Assembly: GCF_014198245.1 (NCBI RefSeq)
Contig: NZ_JACIHE010000031.1
Span: 1-64,000 of the forward strand
Source of the DNA: Bradyrhizobium sp. cir1
Lineage (GTDB): Bacteria > Pseudomonadota > Alphaproteobacteria > Rhizobiales > Xanthobacteraceae
Reading direction: 5' to 3'
DNA length: 64,000 nucleotides
The notes under the pieces are model-generated. The model saw nothing but the letters and a program-made list of their open reading frames with translations, had not been told where the DNA came from and made no database searches. Of the stretch, positions 44,070-53,589 are shown piece by piece; the first letter of the stretch is position 1; each line of letters starts with the position of its first letter. The position numbers and the translations under genes were made by a program.

Positions 44070-46838
44070 TCAGCGGGCCTGTTTCTTCAGCAGCATTGCG
44101 CCGGCCGTCACCAGCACCGGGACCATGATGGCGAGCGCCAGCAGATCATTGTGCAGGGTGTCGAACGCCAGGCCCTTGGAGAAGGTGCCGCGCGAGATCG
44201 TGACGAAATAGGTGGTGGGATAGAGCCGGCCGACCAGGGCGCCCAGTCCCTGCAGCGATGAGACCGGATCGATCAGCCCGGAATACTGGATGGCCGGGAT
44301 CAGCGTGAGCAGCACCGTGCCGAACAGCGCCGCGATCTGGCTGTTCATGAAGGCCGAGATCACCAGCCCCATGCCGGTCGTAGCCGTGACGTAGAGCAGG
44401 GCGGCGAGCGCATAGGTCGCAAAACTTCCGGTGAAGGGCACGCCGAACACGACAAGCGCGAAGCCGACGAGGAGCAGGAAGTTTCCGAACGCGAGCACGA
44501 CATAGGGCAGTTGCGTGCCGAGCAGGAATTCCAGCCGCGTCACCGGCGTCACGTAGAAATTGACGATCGAGCCGAGCTCCTTCTCGCGCACGACCGCGAG
44601 TGCGGCGAGCACCGCCGGGATCATGATCAGCAGCAGCGGGATGATGCCCGGCGCCATGGCGACGACGCTTCTGACATCGGGATTGTAGCGATAGCGCAGC
44701 TGAAGCTGGTAGGAGCCGGCGATCGCCGCCTCGCCATAGAGCTCGCGGCCTTTCTGCGCGAGCCAGGTCGCGTGGATGGCCTGGGCATAGGAGCGCAGCG
44801 TCTCGGCGCGGGTCGGGTTGGCGCCGTCGACCCAGGCGCCGATCTCGACATGGCGGCCGCGGCTGACGTCGCGGCCGAAGCCGGGCGGCAATTCGATGGC
44901 AAGGCCGATCTCGCCGGCGCGCATGCGGCGGTCGAGGTCGGCGTAATCGGTGATCGGGGGTTTTTCGGTGAAGTAGCGCGATCCCGCGATCTGGAGGCTG
45001 TAGTCGCGACTGATGGCGCTGTCGTCACGGTCGAGCACGGCGAAGGTCAGGTTCTCGACGTCCATGCTGATGCCGTAGCCGAGCACGAACAGCAGCAGCA
45101 CGCTGCCGAGGATTGCCAGCGTGGCGCGGATCGGATCGCGCTGCAACTCGAGCGCCTCGCGCCGGGAGTAGGCGAGCATGCGGGTCAGATTGAATGTCGC
45201 GCTGCGCTTGCGCGGCGCCGCCGTCCCGGCTGGCGCAGGCGATGCGGCCGCCGGCGGAGCAGCTGCGTCCGCCGTATCGGCGATCGCCTCTTCGAGGCAG
45301 GCGATGAAGGCCTGCTCCAGCGTGGCGGTGCCGCGTGCGGCCACGATCGCGGCAGGCGTGTCCGAGGTCAGCACCTTGCCCGCATGCATCAGCGAGATCC
45401 GGTCGCAGCGCTCGGCCTCGTTCATGAAATGGGTCGAGACGAAAATGGTGACATTGTCCTTGCGCGAGAGCTCGGCGAGAATCTGCCAGAAGCGGTCGCG
45501 TGCGACAGGATCGACGCCGGAGGTCGGCTCGTCGAGGATGAGGATGTCGGGCGCATGGATCATCGCGACCGCCAGCGACAACCGCTGCCTGAGGCCGAGC
45601 GGCAGCGCATCGGGCAGGGCGTCAGTCACGTCCGCAAGATCGAACCGGGTAATCATCTCGTCGATGCGCGCGGCGATGGTCTCCAAAGGCAGCTCGAACA
45701 GCCGCGCATGGAGATCGAGATTTTGTGCGACCGTCAGCTCCGAATAGAGCGAGAAGCCCTGCGACATGTAGCCGATGCGGCGGCGTACGGACATGTCGCC
45801 GGCGTCGATCGCATTGCCGAACAGCCGCGCGTTGCCTCCGCTCACGGGCAGCAGACCCGTGAGCATCTTCATGGTCGTGGTCTTGCCGCAGCCGTTCGAG
45901 CCGAGGAAGCCGAAGATTTCGCCCTTCCTGATGCGGAAGCTCACGTCGTCGACGGCGACGAAGTCGTTGAAACGCCGGGTCAGATGGTCGGCCTCGATTG
46001 CGATCTCGTCATGGCCATTGCTACGCGGGGGAATGACGACGCTGGTGTGGTTGCTGCGATCCTCCTCCGGCAAGAGATGGATAAAGGCATCGTCAAGTGT
46101 ATCGGCACCGGTCTGCTGCAGCAGCGCGGCGGGCGTTCCCGTCGCCAGCACCCGACCGGCATTCATCGCGACGAGAAAGTCGAACTGCGCGGCCTCCTCC
46201 ATATAGGCGGTCGAGACGATCACGCTCATGCCGGGCCGGCTGCTCCGGATCGAGGCGATCAGCTCCCAGAACTGGCGCCGTGACAAGGGATCGACGCCGG
46301 TGGTCGGCTCATCCAGGATCAGGAGCTCGGGATCGTGGATCAGTGCGCAGCACAGGCCCACCTTCTGCTTCATGCCGCCGGAGAGTTTTGCGGCGGGCCG
46401 GTCGGCAAAGGGGGTGAGCCCGGTGTCGCGCAGCAAGCCCGCGATGCGCCTGCGTCGTTCCGCCTTGTCGTGTCCGAACAAGCGGCCGAAGAAGTCGATG
46501 TTCTCGAACACCGAGAGCGTCGGATACAGATTCTTGCCGAGCCCTTGCGGCATATAGGCGATGTCGGGGCAGACGTTGCGGCGATGGCGTGTGCTCGCCA
46601 TGTCGCCGCCGAGCACATGGATGCGTCCCTCCTGGATCGCGCGCGCGCCGGCGATCAGGGCGAGCAGGCTTGACTTGCCGACGCCGTCGGGACCGATCAA
46701 CCCGATCATGCAGCCGGACGGGAGGTCGAGCGTCACGGCGTCCAGTGCGCGGGTCTTGCCGTAGCTCAGGCCCACGCCTTCGAGATGCACCACGATGCCG
46801 GGCGCGGGCGGTGCATCGGCTGCGGCTGCCGCGCTCAT
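44070..46838 (-). CDS. Fused ABC ATPase/permease (RbbA-like)
   Basis: The 922-residue product has two ATPase domains and a C-terminal ABC-2 permease. The first has Walker A at 49-56 (GPDGVGKS), signature LSGGMKQ at 152-158 and DEPTTG at 176. The second has Walker A GSNGCGKT at 313-320 and DEPTSG at 436. Its signature line is LPLGLRQ (412-418) rather than LSGGQ, as I would expect in this family. A proline/alanine-rich linker (about 525-545) leads to the permease part. The ATG at 46838 overlaps the stop of the HlyD-like gene (ATGA), so translation is coupled. E. coli RbbA is a ribosome-associated ATPase, but exporter function is more probable here. Confidence 0.9.
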   Translation of the reverse strand: MSAAAAADAPPAPGIVVHLEGVGLSYGKTRALDAVTLDLPSGCMIGLIGPDGVGKSSLLALIAGARAIQEGRIHVLGGDMASTRHRRNVCPDIAYMPQGLGKNLYPTLSVFENIDFFGRLFGHDKAERRRRIAGLLRDTGLTPFADRPAAKLSGGMKQKVGLCCALIHDPELLILDEPTTGVDPLSRRQFWELIASIRSSRPGMSVIVSTAYMEEAAQFDFLVAMNAGRVLATGTPAALLQQTGADTLDDAFIHLLPEEDRSNHTSVVIPPRSNGHDEIAIEADHLTRRFNDFVAVDDVSFRIRKGEIFGFLGSNGCGKTTTMKMLTGLLPVSGGNARLFGNAIDAGDMSVRRRIGYMSQGFSLYSELTVAQNLDLHARLFELPLETIAARIDEMITRFDLADVTDALPDALPLGLRQRLSLAVAMIHAPDILILDEPTSGVDPVARDRFWQILAELSRKDNVTIFVSTHFMNEAERCDRISLMHAGKVLTSDTPAAIVAARGTATLEQAFIACLEEAIADTADAAAPPAAASPAPAGTAAPRKRSATFNLTRMLAYSRREALELQRDPIRATLAILGSVLLLFVLGYGISMDVENLTFAVLDRDDSAISRDYSLQIAGSRYFTEKPPITDYADLDRRMRAGEIGLAIELPPGFGRDVSRGRHVEIGAWVDGANPTRAETLRSYAQAIHATWLAQKGRELYGEAAIAGSYQLQLRYRYNPDVRSVVAMAPGIIPLLLIMIPAVLAALAVVREKELGSIVNFYVTPVTRLEFLLGTQLPYVVLAFGNFLLLVGFALVVFGVPFTGSFATYALAALLYVTATTGMGLVISAFMNSQIAALFGTVLLTLIPAIQYSGLIDPVSSLQGLGALVGRLYPTTYFVTISRGTFSKGLAFDTLHNDLLALAIMVPVLVTAGAMLLKKQAR

Positions 46839-47902
46839 CGGGTCAGCTTGATCTTGAGATTGTCCGGCCATTGTGCGGCCGGATCGAGCTGCACATAGGC
46901 CATGCCGGGCAGGCCGGTCTTCACCTGCTCGATGTGCTGGCGCAGGAGGTCCGGCGCGATATGCGCCTTGATCCGGAACATCAGCTTCTGACGTTCCTCC
47001 TCGGTCTCGACGGTCTTGGGCGTGAATTGCGCGACGTCGGCGACGAAGGTGGCCTTGGCCGGAATCACATATTGCGGGATGGCGTCGAGCACGAGACGAA
47101 CCTCGGTGCCGATCGCGACACGGCCGGCATCCGCCGTCGGCAGGAAGAACGTCATGTAGACGTCGCCGAGATCGACCATGTTGAGGACGCGGCCGCCGGC
47201 CGCGAGCACCTCGCCCGGCTGCGACACCCGATACTGCACGCGGCCATCGCGCGGCGCCTTCAGCACGCTGTCGTTGAGGTCGGCGTTGATGCTTTCGATC
47301 GCGGCCTTGGCGGCGTCGACCGAGGCGCCGGCATCGATCACCATGGCACGTGAGGAACTGATCGCGGCTTCCGAGGCCGCAACCTGGGCCTGGGCCGCGG
47401 CCAGCGCCGCCTTCGCCGTGGCATTGGCCGAGCGGTCGTCGTCCAGCACCTGCTGCGACACCGCATTCGTCCTGATCAACTGCTCGGAACGATCGAGCTT
47501 GCGGCTCGTGGTGTCGAGCTGGGCGACGCGCTGGTCGACCACGGCCTCCGCAGCCTTGCGCTCGGCCTCGCGCTGGTTCACCAGGCTCTTCGCGGTCTCG
47601 ACATTGATCGTGGCGCGCTGGAGCTGCGCTTCGGCCTGGCGACGCTGCGCCTGCAATTGCTCGGTGTCCATGCGCGCCAGAACCTGGTCCGCCCGCACGA
47701 AATCACCTTCGTTGACGAGAATCTCGCGAATCCGGCCCGGCGTCTTGGTGGCGATGTCGATCTCGACCGCCTCGATGCGGCCGTTGCCGCGGGAGAAGCC
47801 CGCGGGCAGCGTGTTGGAATTGCGGTGCTGCCAGTAGTAATAGCCGCCGCCTGCAAGGACGATGGCGATCGCGGCGACGACGCGCCCCAGTGTGAAGTTC
47901 AT
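46835..47902 (-). CDS. HlyD-family membrane-fusion protein (YhiI-like)
   Basis: The 355-residue periplasmic adaptor is anchored by one N-terminal helix (about 8-24: VAAIAIVLAGGGYYYW). A lipoyl-like half-motif follows (GRIEAVEIDIATKTPGRI). It has a long coiled-coil hairpin (about 75-190) rich in Q/A/E, then the second lipoyl half VLKAPRDGRVQYR and a beta-barrel. It links the inner-membrane transporter below to an outer-membrane channel, which is not encoded nearby. The start at ATG 47902 is chosen because it precedes the anchor directly. Confidence 0.9.
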   Translation of the reverse strand: MNFTLGRVVAAIAIVLAGGGYYYWQHRNSNTLPAGFSRGNGRIEAVEIDIATKTPGRIREILVNEGDFVRADQVLARMDTEQLQAQRRQAEAQLQRATINVETAKSLVNQREAERKAAEAVVDQRVAQLDTTSRKLDRSEQLIRTNAVSQQVLDDDRSANATAKAALAAAQAQVAASEAAISSSRAMVIDAGASVDAAKAAIESINADLNDSVLKAPRDGRVQYRVSQPGEVLAAGGRVLNMVDLGDVYMTFFLPTADAGRVAIGTEVRLVLDAIPQYVIPAKATFVADVAQFTPKTVETEEERQKLMFRIKAHIAPDLLRQHIEQVKTGLPGMAYVQLDPAAQWPDNLKIKLTR

Positions 47903-48144
47903 CTGTGCACAAACGCCGAGCGGCGGCGCCCACATGTTGAGACAAGAGTGCCCAGCCGCCATTTGCGCGAACGAGCAGCCACAACATTGCAGCGATTTTT
48001 GCATCGCAACTTGATGCAGATCAGACGGCGGTGTGCCTGTCTCTATTTTGGGCAGTTGGTCGCGATGGCCCGTCCGCCCTGTTCGATCAGGCGGACGGCA
48101 AGCCTTGTTGAGCGGTTCGTCGTCGATTCACGGATTATCCGTGC

Positions 48145-49350
48145 TCACTTCAGCAGCGGGCAGCCGCCGTCCTTCAGCGGCCGGAAGGCCTGGTCGGCAG
48201 GGACCTCGGCAAGCAATTTGTAGTAATCCCACGGACCCTTCGATTCCTCGGGCTTCTTCACCTGGAACAGAAACATGCTGTGCACCATGCGGCCGTCCTC
48301 GCGGAGCGTGCCGTTGTCGGTGAAGGCGTCCTTTACCGGAAGCTCGCGCATCTTGGCCATCACCGTCTTGGTGTCCTTGGTGCCGGCGGCCTGCACGGCC
48401 TTGAGGTAATGCAGCGTCGCGCTGTAGGTCGCGGCCTGGTTCATGGTCGGCATGCGCTTGACGCGCTCCATGAAGCGCTTGCCGAAGGCACGGGTCTTGT
48501 CGTTGAGGTCCCAGTAGTAGGCCTCGGTGATGATCAGTCCCTGCGCGAGCTTCAGTCCCAGGCTGTGCACGTCGGAGATGAACATCACGATCGCGGCCAG
48601 GTTCTGGCCGCCGGCGCCGATGCCGAACTCGCCGGCCTGCTTGATGGCGTTGATGGTGTCGCCGCCGCCATTGGCGAGCCCGATGATCTTGGCCTTGGAG
48701 GCCTGGGCCTGCAGCAGGAAGGACGAGAAGTCCGCCGTGTTGAGCGGATGCTTGACGCTGCCGACCACCTTGCCGCCGGCGGCCTTCACGACGTCGCCGG
48801 TGTCGCGCTCGACCGAATGGCCGAACACGTAATCGGCGGTGAGAAAGAACCAGGTGTCGCCGCCGTTCTTGACGATGGCGCTGCCCACCGTGTGTGCGTT
48901 GGCATAGGTGTCGTAGGTCCAGTGCGCCGTATAGGGCGAGCACGACTTGCCGGTGATGTCGGAGCTCGCCGCATCCGTCACGATCATGATCTTCTCGTAC
49001 TGCTTCGACAGCTCCATCACCGCGAGCGCAGTGGCCGAGGTCGGCAGGTCGATGATCATGTCGACGCCTTCGGTCTCCCACCATTTGCGGGCGATGGTCG
49101 AGGCGACGTCGGGCTTGTTGAGCACGTCGGCCGAGACCATGTCGATCGGCTTGCCGAACATCTGCCCGCCGAAATCCTCGATGGCCATCTTGGTGGCCTC
49201 GACATTCCCCATGCCGCCGATGTCGGAATAGACCGAGGAGAAGTCGGAGAGCACGCCGATCTTGAGCGGGGTCTGCTGGGCGGACAATGGGTTGACGAAA
49301 AACGCAGATAGCAGCCCGGCCGCAAAGGCGGCGCGCGCGATCCGATGCAT
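48145..49350 (-). CDS. ABC transporter substrate-binding protein (branched-chain type)
   Basis: The 401-residue secreted protein has a signal peptide (AAFAAGLLSAFFVNPLSAQ) and the Leu/Ile/Val-binding fold. Visible lines are PLKIGVLSDFSSVYSDIGGMGN, MIIDLPTSATALAVMELS, and DTWFFLTADYVFGHSVERD near 150-170. GAG ribosome-site sequence (GAGGA) precedes the ATG at 49350. No permease or ATPase gene accompanies it. The divergent acyl-CoA synthetase gene beyond a 208-base gap suggests that it captures an aromatic or fatty-acid-like ligand; that is inference. Confidence 0.9.
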   Translation of the reverse strand: MHRIARAAFAAGLLSAFFVNPLSAQQTPLKIGVLSDFSSVYSDIGGMGNVEATKMAIEDFGGQMFGKPIDMVSADVLNKPDVASTIARKWWETEGVDMIIDLPTSATALAVMELSKQYEKIMIVTDAASSDITGKSCSPYTAHWTYDTYANAHTVGSAIVKNGGDTWFFLTADYVFGHSVERDTGDVVKAAGGKVVGSVKHPLNTADFSSFLLQAQASKAKIIGLANGGGDTINAIKQAGEFGIGAGGQNLAAIVMFISDVHSLGLKLAQGLIITEAYYWDLNDKTRAFGKRFMERVKRMPTMNQAATYSATLHYLKAVQAAGTKDTKTVMAKMRELPVKDAFTDNGTLREDGRMVHSMFLFQVKKPEESKGPWDYYKLLAEVPADQAFRPLKDGGCPLLK

Positions 49351-49558
49351 GATTTTCCTCGATATTATTGTTGGTGCACCAGCGCAAATTCGCCGCGGCG
49401 AGGGGGCAATTCTTGCGTCATGACGCCGGCGCGCAGGCAATTTGACGTGGCCGGCAGCGCCGACTACCCTTCGTGTAAATTCGAGCGCGTAAATGCAAAG
49501 CCCTCGCCAATGTCGAGGCCGAGCGTCGCGCGAATTGCAAATCTTGGGGGAAATGGAA

Positions 49559-51172
49559 ATGTCGAGCGACACCGCAGCCACCATCTCGAAAGCGCGCGAG
49601 CATTCCATCGGCGATCTCCTGCGCCGGTCGGCGGGCCGCGAGCCGAACAAGCTTGCGGTGAGCTGCGGCAGCGTGAGCTGGACCTTTGCCGAGATGGATG
49701 CGATCTGCAATCGGCTCGGCCGCGGTCTGCTCGGTCTCGGCGTCAGGAAGGGCGACCGCCTCGCGGTGCTCTCGCGCAACTCACACGCCTTCGCGGCGCT
49801 GCGTTTCGCGGTGGCGCGGATCGGCGCGGTGCTGGTGCCGATCAACTTCATGCTCAATCCGGACGAGATCAACTTCATCCTGAAGAGCTCCGGCGCAAAG
49901 CTGCTCGCGACCGGGCCTGATTTCGTCGAGCCGGCGAAGGCCGCAAGCGCGAAGGATTGCGCGGTGGAGAAGATGATCTGGTTGCCGGGCGAGGATCCAG
50001 CGACTGCGCCCGCGGGCCTCACCACCTTCGACGATCTTCTTCATCCCGACGGCTCGTTCCTGGAGGCGTCGGTGGACAGCCGCGATCTCGCGCAGATCGT
50101 CTACACCAGCGGCACGGAGTCGCTGCCCAAGGGCGCGATGCTGACCCATGAAGCCGTGATGTGGCAGTATGTCAGCTGCGTCATCGACGGCGGCATGAGT
50201 GCGGAGGACAAGTTCCTGCATGCGCTGCCGCTCTATCACTGTGCCCAGCTCGATGTGTTCCTCGGGCCGCAAATCTATCTCGGCGCCTCCGGCGTGATTA
50301 CGGGCAAGCCGACAGCCGACAACATCTTGGCGCTGATCCAGGCGCACAGGATCACGTCCTTCTTCGCGCCGCCGACGATCTGGATCGCGATGCTGCGCTC
50401 GCCGAACTTCGACAAGACCGATCTGTCGACGCTGCAGAAGGGCTATTACGGCGCCTCGATCATGCCGGTGGAGGTCCTGCTCGAGCTCCAGCGCCGCCTT
50501 CCCAACGTCAAGTTCTGGAATTTCTACGGCCAGACCGAGATCGCGCCGCTGGCGACCGTGCTGCGTCCCGAGGATCAGCTGCGCAAGGCCGGCTCGGCCG
50601 GCAAGCCGGTGCTCAATGTCGAGACGCGCGTGGTCAATACTTCGATGGAAGACGTCAAGGTCGGCGAGGTCGGCGAGATCGTGCATCGCTCGCCGCATCT
50701 GCTCTCCGGCTATTACAACGATCCGGTGAAGACCGCGGCGGCGTTCAGCGGCGGCTGGTTTCACTCCGGCGATCTCGCCACCGTCGATGACGAGGGCCAC
50801 ATCACCGTGGTCGACCGCGTCAAGGACATGATCAAGACCGGCGGGGAGAATGTCGCGAGCCGCGAGGTCGAGGAGATGGTGTACCGCATACCCGCCGTCT
50901 CCGAGGTCGCCGTGGTCGGCCTGCCCGATCCGCGCTGGATCGAGGCGGTCACCGCCATCGTCGTGGTCAAGACCGGGGAAGAGCTCGACGAAGAAACCGT
51001 CATCAAGCATTGCGCCGGCCATATGGCCCATTTCAAGGTGCCCAAGCGCGTGATCTTCGTGGATGCCCTGCCGAAGAATCCGAGCGGCAAGCTGCTCAAG
51101 CGCGAGCTGCGCCAGCGCTTCGTCGGCGGAGAGACGCTCGACAAGGCGGTCCAGAAGAGCTTTGGGACGTGA
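49559..51172 (+). CDS. Acyl-CoA synthetase (ANL family)
   Basis: The 537-residue adenylate-forming enzyme activates a carboxylic acid with ATP and CoA. The P-loop-like motif is IVYTSGTESLPKGAMLTH (about 182-199). The acyl-AMP loop follows as NFYGQTE, the hinge/A8 segment SGDLATVDDEGHITVVDRVKD lies near 400, and the catalytic A10 lysine is in NPSGKLLKRE near the end. Long-chain and aromatic acids are both plausible. I chose the ATG at 49559; the in-frame ATG at 49553 is two codons upstream. The gene is divergent from the solute-binding protein gene. Confidence 0.9.
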   Translation: MSSDTAATISKAREHSIGDLLRRSAGREPNKLAVSCGSVSWTFAEMDAICNRLGRGLLGLGVRKGDRLAVLSRNSHAFAALRFAVARIGAVLVPINFMLNPDEINFILKSSGAKLLATGPDFVEPAKAASAKDCAVEKMIWLPGEDPATAPAGLTTFDDLLHPDGSFLEASVDSRDLAQIVYTSGTESLPKGAMLTHEAVMWQYVSCVIDGGMSAEDKFLHALPLYHCAQLDVFLGPQIYLGASGVITGKPTADNILALIQAHRITSFFAPPTIWIAMLRSPNFDKTDLSTLQKGYYGASIMPVEVLLELQRRLPNVKFWNFYGQTEIAPLATVLRPEDQLRKAGSAGKPVLNVETRVVNTSMEDVKVGEVGEIVHRSPHLLSGYYNDPVKTAAAFSGGWFHSGDLATVDDEGHITVVDRVKDMIKTGGENVASREVEEMVYRIPAVSEVAVVGLPDPRWIEAVTAIVVVKTGEELDEETVIKHCAGHMAHFKVPKRVIFVDALPKNPSGKLLKRELRQRFVGGETLDKAVQKSFGT

Positions 51173-51243
51173 GCAGCAGTCTTCGCCAGCCGCTGGTCAG
51201 CTCGGAGTAACAGGGCTTCTCCGTCTTCTCGGAGATGCTCCCT

Positions 51244-52443
51244 TCAATACTTCTTCACGGCTGCTCCGAAGGCCAGCCACAGCGCCGTCGACGCAAGGCC
51301 AAAGCCGCCGAGCAGCAGGAAGGTCGGGCCGTAGCCGATCCATTGCGCGATCCAGCCGCCGAGCGCGGGACTGAGGCTGGCGCCGACACCCTGCACCGTG
51401 ATCACGGCACCCTGGCCGAGATTGATGCGGCCGGTGCCGTTGAGCGAGCGCGCGATCATGCCGGGGACGGCGACCGTTTGTAGTCCGGTGCCGATGCCGT
51501 CGAGCACCTGCATCGGCACGACGCCCCACCATCCCGTGACGAAGAAGGCGAGCACACCGCGGACGGGTAAGAATATGAAGGAGACGAGGATCACCGGCCA
51601 GTAGTTGCGCTTGCCTGCGACCTGCATCGCGATGAGCGAGGTCACGATCATCACGCCTTGCGCGATCACGACGGTGGTCGCGACGAAGCTCGGTCCGTTG
51701 GCCTGTCCCTCGGCCACGGCCGCAAGTCCATAGAGCGGCACGATCGCGGCATTGCCGAGATGGAACAGGGCCAGCGCCAGTGCCAGCACCAGAAGCGGCT
51801 TGTGCTTGAGCAGGACGGACATGCCGTCCGGCGGAGCCTTGCTGTCGTCCTCCCTACTGCCGCGTGCGGCGCGATCATCGATCGATTTCGCCGGGATCAT
51901 CATCACACAGGCGATCGCGATGGCGCCGAACACCGCCGCCAGCACGAACACGGCGACATAGCCGAACTTGTAGCCGAGATAGCCCGACAACGCCGCGCCG
52001 ACCATGTTGCCGGCGTGGTTGAAGGCCTGATTGCGGCCGTTCAGCGCGTTGAAGCCTTTCTGTCTGGCAATGCCGAGCGTGATCCCGGTGACCGCCGGCA
52101 CGATGGCGGCGCTCGCGAGCGATTGGGCGATTTGGGAGAAAGTGACGGCCCAGAAATTTTGCGAGATCAGGATGATCGCGGATGCCGCGACCACGCAGAT
52201 GCCGGGAATGACGACCCACATGCGCTTGTTGCGGCTCGCATCGATGAAGCCGCCAATCGGCGTCGTGATCAGCATGCCGGCGATATTGCCGATCGTCATG
52301 GCGGTGCCGATCAGCCCGCTCGCCCAGCCGCGCTCCTGCAGGAATACGCCAACGAAGGGGCCGATGCCGGACTGCATGTCGGCCATGAAGAAATTGACTG
52401 CAAACAGCGGCCAGGTGCGGGTTGTTGAGGGGCGCGATGTCAT
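51244..52443 (-). CDS. MFS transporter
   Basis: The 399-residue inner-membrane carrier has twelve predicted segments, with GFIDASRNKRMWVVI as the loop 2-3 motif. The start at ATG 52443 lacks a clear ribosome binding site, and an upstream start within 40 codons is possible. The protein has no close substrate signature. It converges with the acyl-CoA synthetase gene, 71 bases apart, and is divergent from the zinc-ribbon/MBL gene. Import or export cannot be decided. Confidence 0.85.
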   Translation of the reverse strand: MTSRPSTTRTWPLFAVNFFMADMQSGIGPFVGVFLQERGWASGLIGTAMTIGNIAGMLITTPIGGFIDASRNKRMWVVIPGICVVAASAIILISQNFWAVTFSQIAQSLASAAIVPAVTGITLGIARQKGFNALNGRNQAFNHAGNMVGAALSGYLGYKFGYVAVFVLAAVFGAIAIACVMMIPAKSIDDRAARGSREDDSKAPPDGMSVLLKHKPLLVLALALALFHLGNAAIVPLYGLAAVAEGQANGPSFVATTVVIAQGVMIVTSLIAMQVAGKRNYWPVILVSFIFLPVRGVLAFFVTGWWGVVPMQVLDGIGTGLQTVAVPGMIARSLNGTGRINLGQGAVITVQGVGASLSPALGGWIAQWIGYGPTFLLLGGFGLASTALWLAFGAAVKKY

Positions 52444-52617
52444 CGAGACGCTGAAAATGTTCCTGCCGTCGAGTAAGTCTCGTGCAAAGCTGATCGTGAT
52501 GACCGGCCAATTGCGCCGGCATGGACCAGAACGTAACCTGCGCTGACAGCGTTGGTTCCTCGCCACTTGCGTCGGCGGGACGCTGTCGCGTCACGCCATT
52601 CCGGCCTCTTTCGGATC

Positions 52618-53427
52618 ATGACCATGCCCTTCTGGACCTGCGAAACCTGCGGCGCGCAATTTTCGGACAGCGGACGCCCGCCCGCGTCCTGTCCGATCTG
52701 CGAGGACGAACGGCAATTCGTGAACTGGAAGGGACAGACCTTTCTGACGCGCGAGGCGCTGGCGGAACGTCACCGCGTGGTTTGGCGCGACGATCTGAGC
52801 CTCACCGGTCTTGGGCTCGAGCCGAGCTTCGCCATCGGCCAGCGCGCGCTGCTGGTGCCGCTCAGCGAGGGATGCATGATGTGGGACTGCGTGCCGCTGG
52901 CGACGCCGGAGGCGATTGCGCATGTGCGTTCGCTCGGCGGGCTGAAAGCGATCGCGATCTCGCACCCGCATTATTATGGCGCGCTCGCCGACTGGAGCGA
53001 GGCGTTCGACGGTGTGCCGGTCTATCTGCACGCGGACGACCGTCAATGGGTGACGCGTCCGCATCCATCGATCGTGCACTGGACCGGCGATCAGCACCGC
53101 ATCTCCGACGATGTGCTGCTGCTGCGCACCGGCGGCCATTTCGCCGGCGCCACCGTGCTGCACTGGGCACGCGGCGCGGACGGCGGGGGCGCGCTGCTCA
53201 CCGGGGACATCGCGCAGGTGACGATGGACCGCCGCTTCGTCAGCTTCATGTACTCCTATCCGAACTACATGCCGCTCAACGCAGCCGCGGTGCGGCGGAT
53301 CGCTGGCGCCGTCGAGCCGCTCGCCTTCGACCGCATCTATGGCGCCTGGTGGGGACGCAACATCGCCAGCGGCGCCAAGGCCGCCTTCGCGGCATCGGTG
53401 GCGCGATATATCGCGGCCATCGCCTGA
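52618..53427 (+). CDS. Zinc-ribbon/metallo-beta-lactamase-fold protein
   Basis: The 269-residue product has an N-terminal rubredoxin-like ribbon (CETCGAQFSDSGRPPASCPIC, 8-28) followed by an MBL-like fold. The zinc motif is degenerate: SHPHYYGALADW takes the place of SHxHxDH. Later GGHFAGATVLHWARG and LTGDIAQV keep the His and Asp of the fold. It lacks the usual C-terminal histidine set. The N-terminal ribbon suggests a structural Zn. It may be a one-metal or non-catalytic member. It begins about 175 bases from the divergent MFS gene. Confidence 0.85.
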   Translation: MTMPFWTCETCGAQFSDSGRPPASCPICEDERQFVNWKGQTFLTREALAERHRVVWRDDLSLTGLGLEPSFAIGQRALLVPLSEGCMMWDCVPLATPEAIAHVRSLGGLKAIAISHPHYYGALADWSEAFDGVPVYLHADDRQWVTRPHPSIVHWTGDQHRISDDVLLLRTGGHFAGATVLHWARGADGGGALLTGDIAQVTMDRRFVSFMYSYPNYMPLNAAAVRRIAGAVEPLAFDRIYGAWWGRNIASGAKAAFAASVARYIAAIA

Positions 53428-53465
53428 GAGCCGGCGCTCCGATCGGATTTATCTTGCCGACCCAT

Positions 53466-53492
53466 AATAAATGTACTAAACGTACAGTTATT
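53466..53492. promoter_or_regulatory. Inverted repeat resembling a TetR-type operator
   Basis: AATAAATGTAC and GTACAGTTATT form 11-bp arms with one mismatch around a TAAAC centre. The site is AT-rich in a GC-rich background. An ATG follows three bases later and encodes ten residues (MAQRRVCNPA) then a stop at 53526-53528. It may be a relict regulator promoter, or control the MetX-like gene 98 bases downstream. Confidence 0.5.
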
Positions 53493-53589
53493 GAGATGGC
53501 GCAACGGCGCGTCTGCAACCCGGCATGATCGATGCATCGCCGTTGCTGCGGCGCGTTGTGGGGCCGCGTGAGCGAGGGGCGGACGCGTA

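Noticed and set aside
44511..46283. Long plus-strand frame of 590 residues opposite the fused ABC gene
   Set aside because: Antisense shadow in high-GC DNA; the minus strand has unambiguous ABC motifs.
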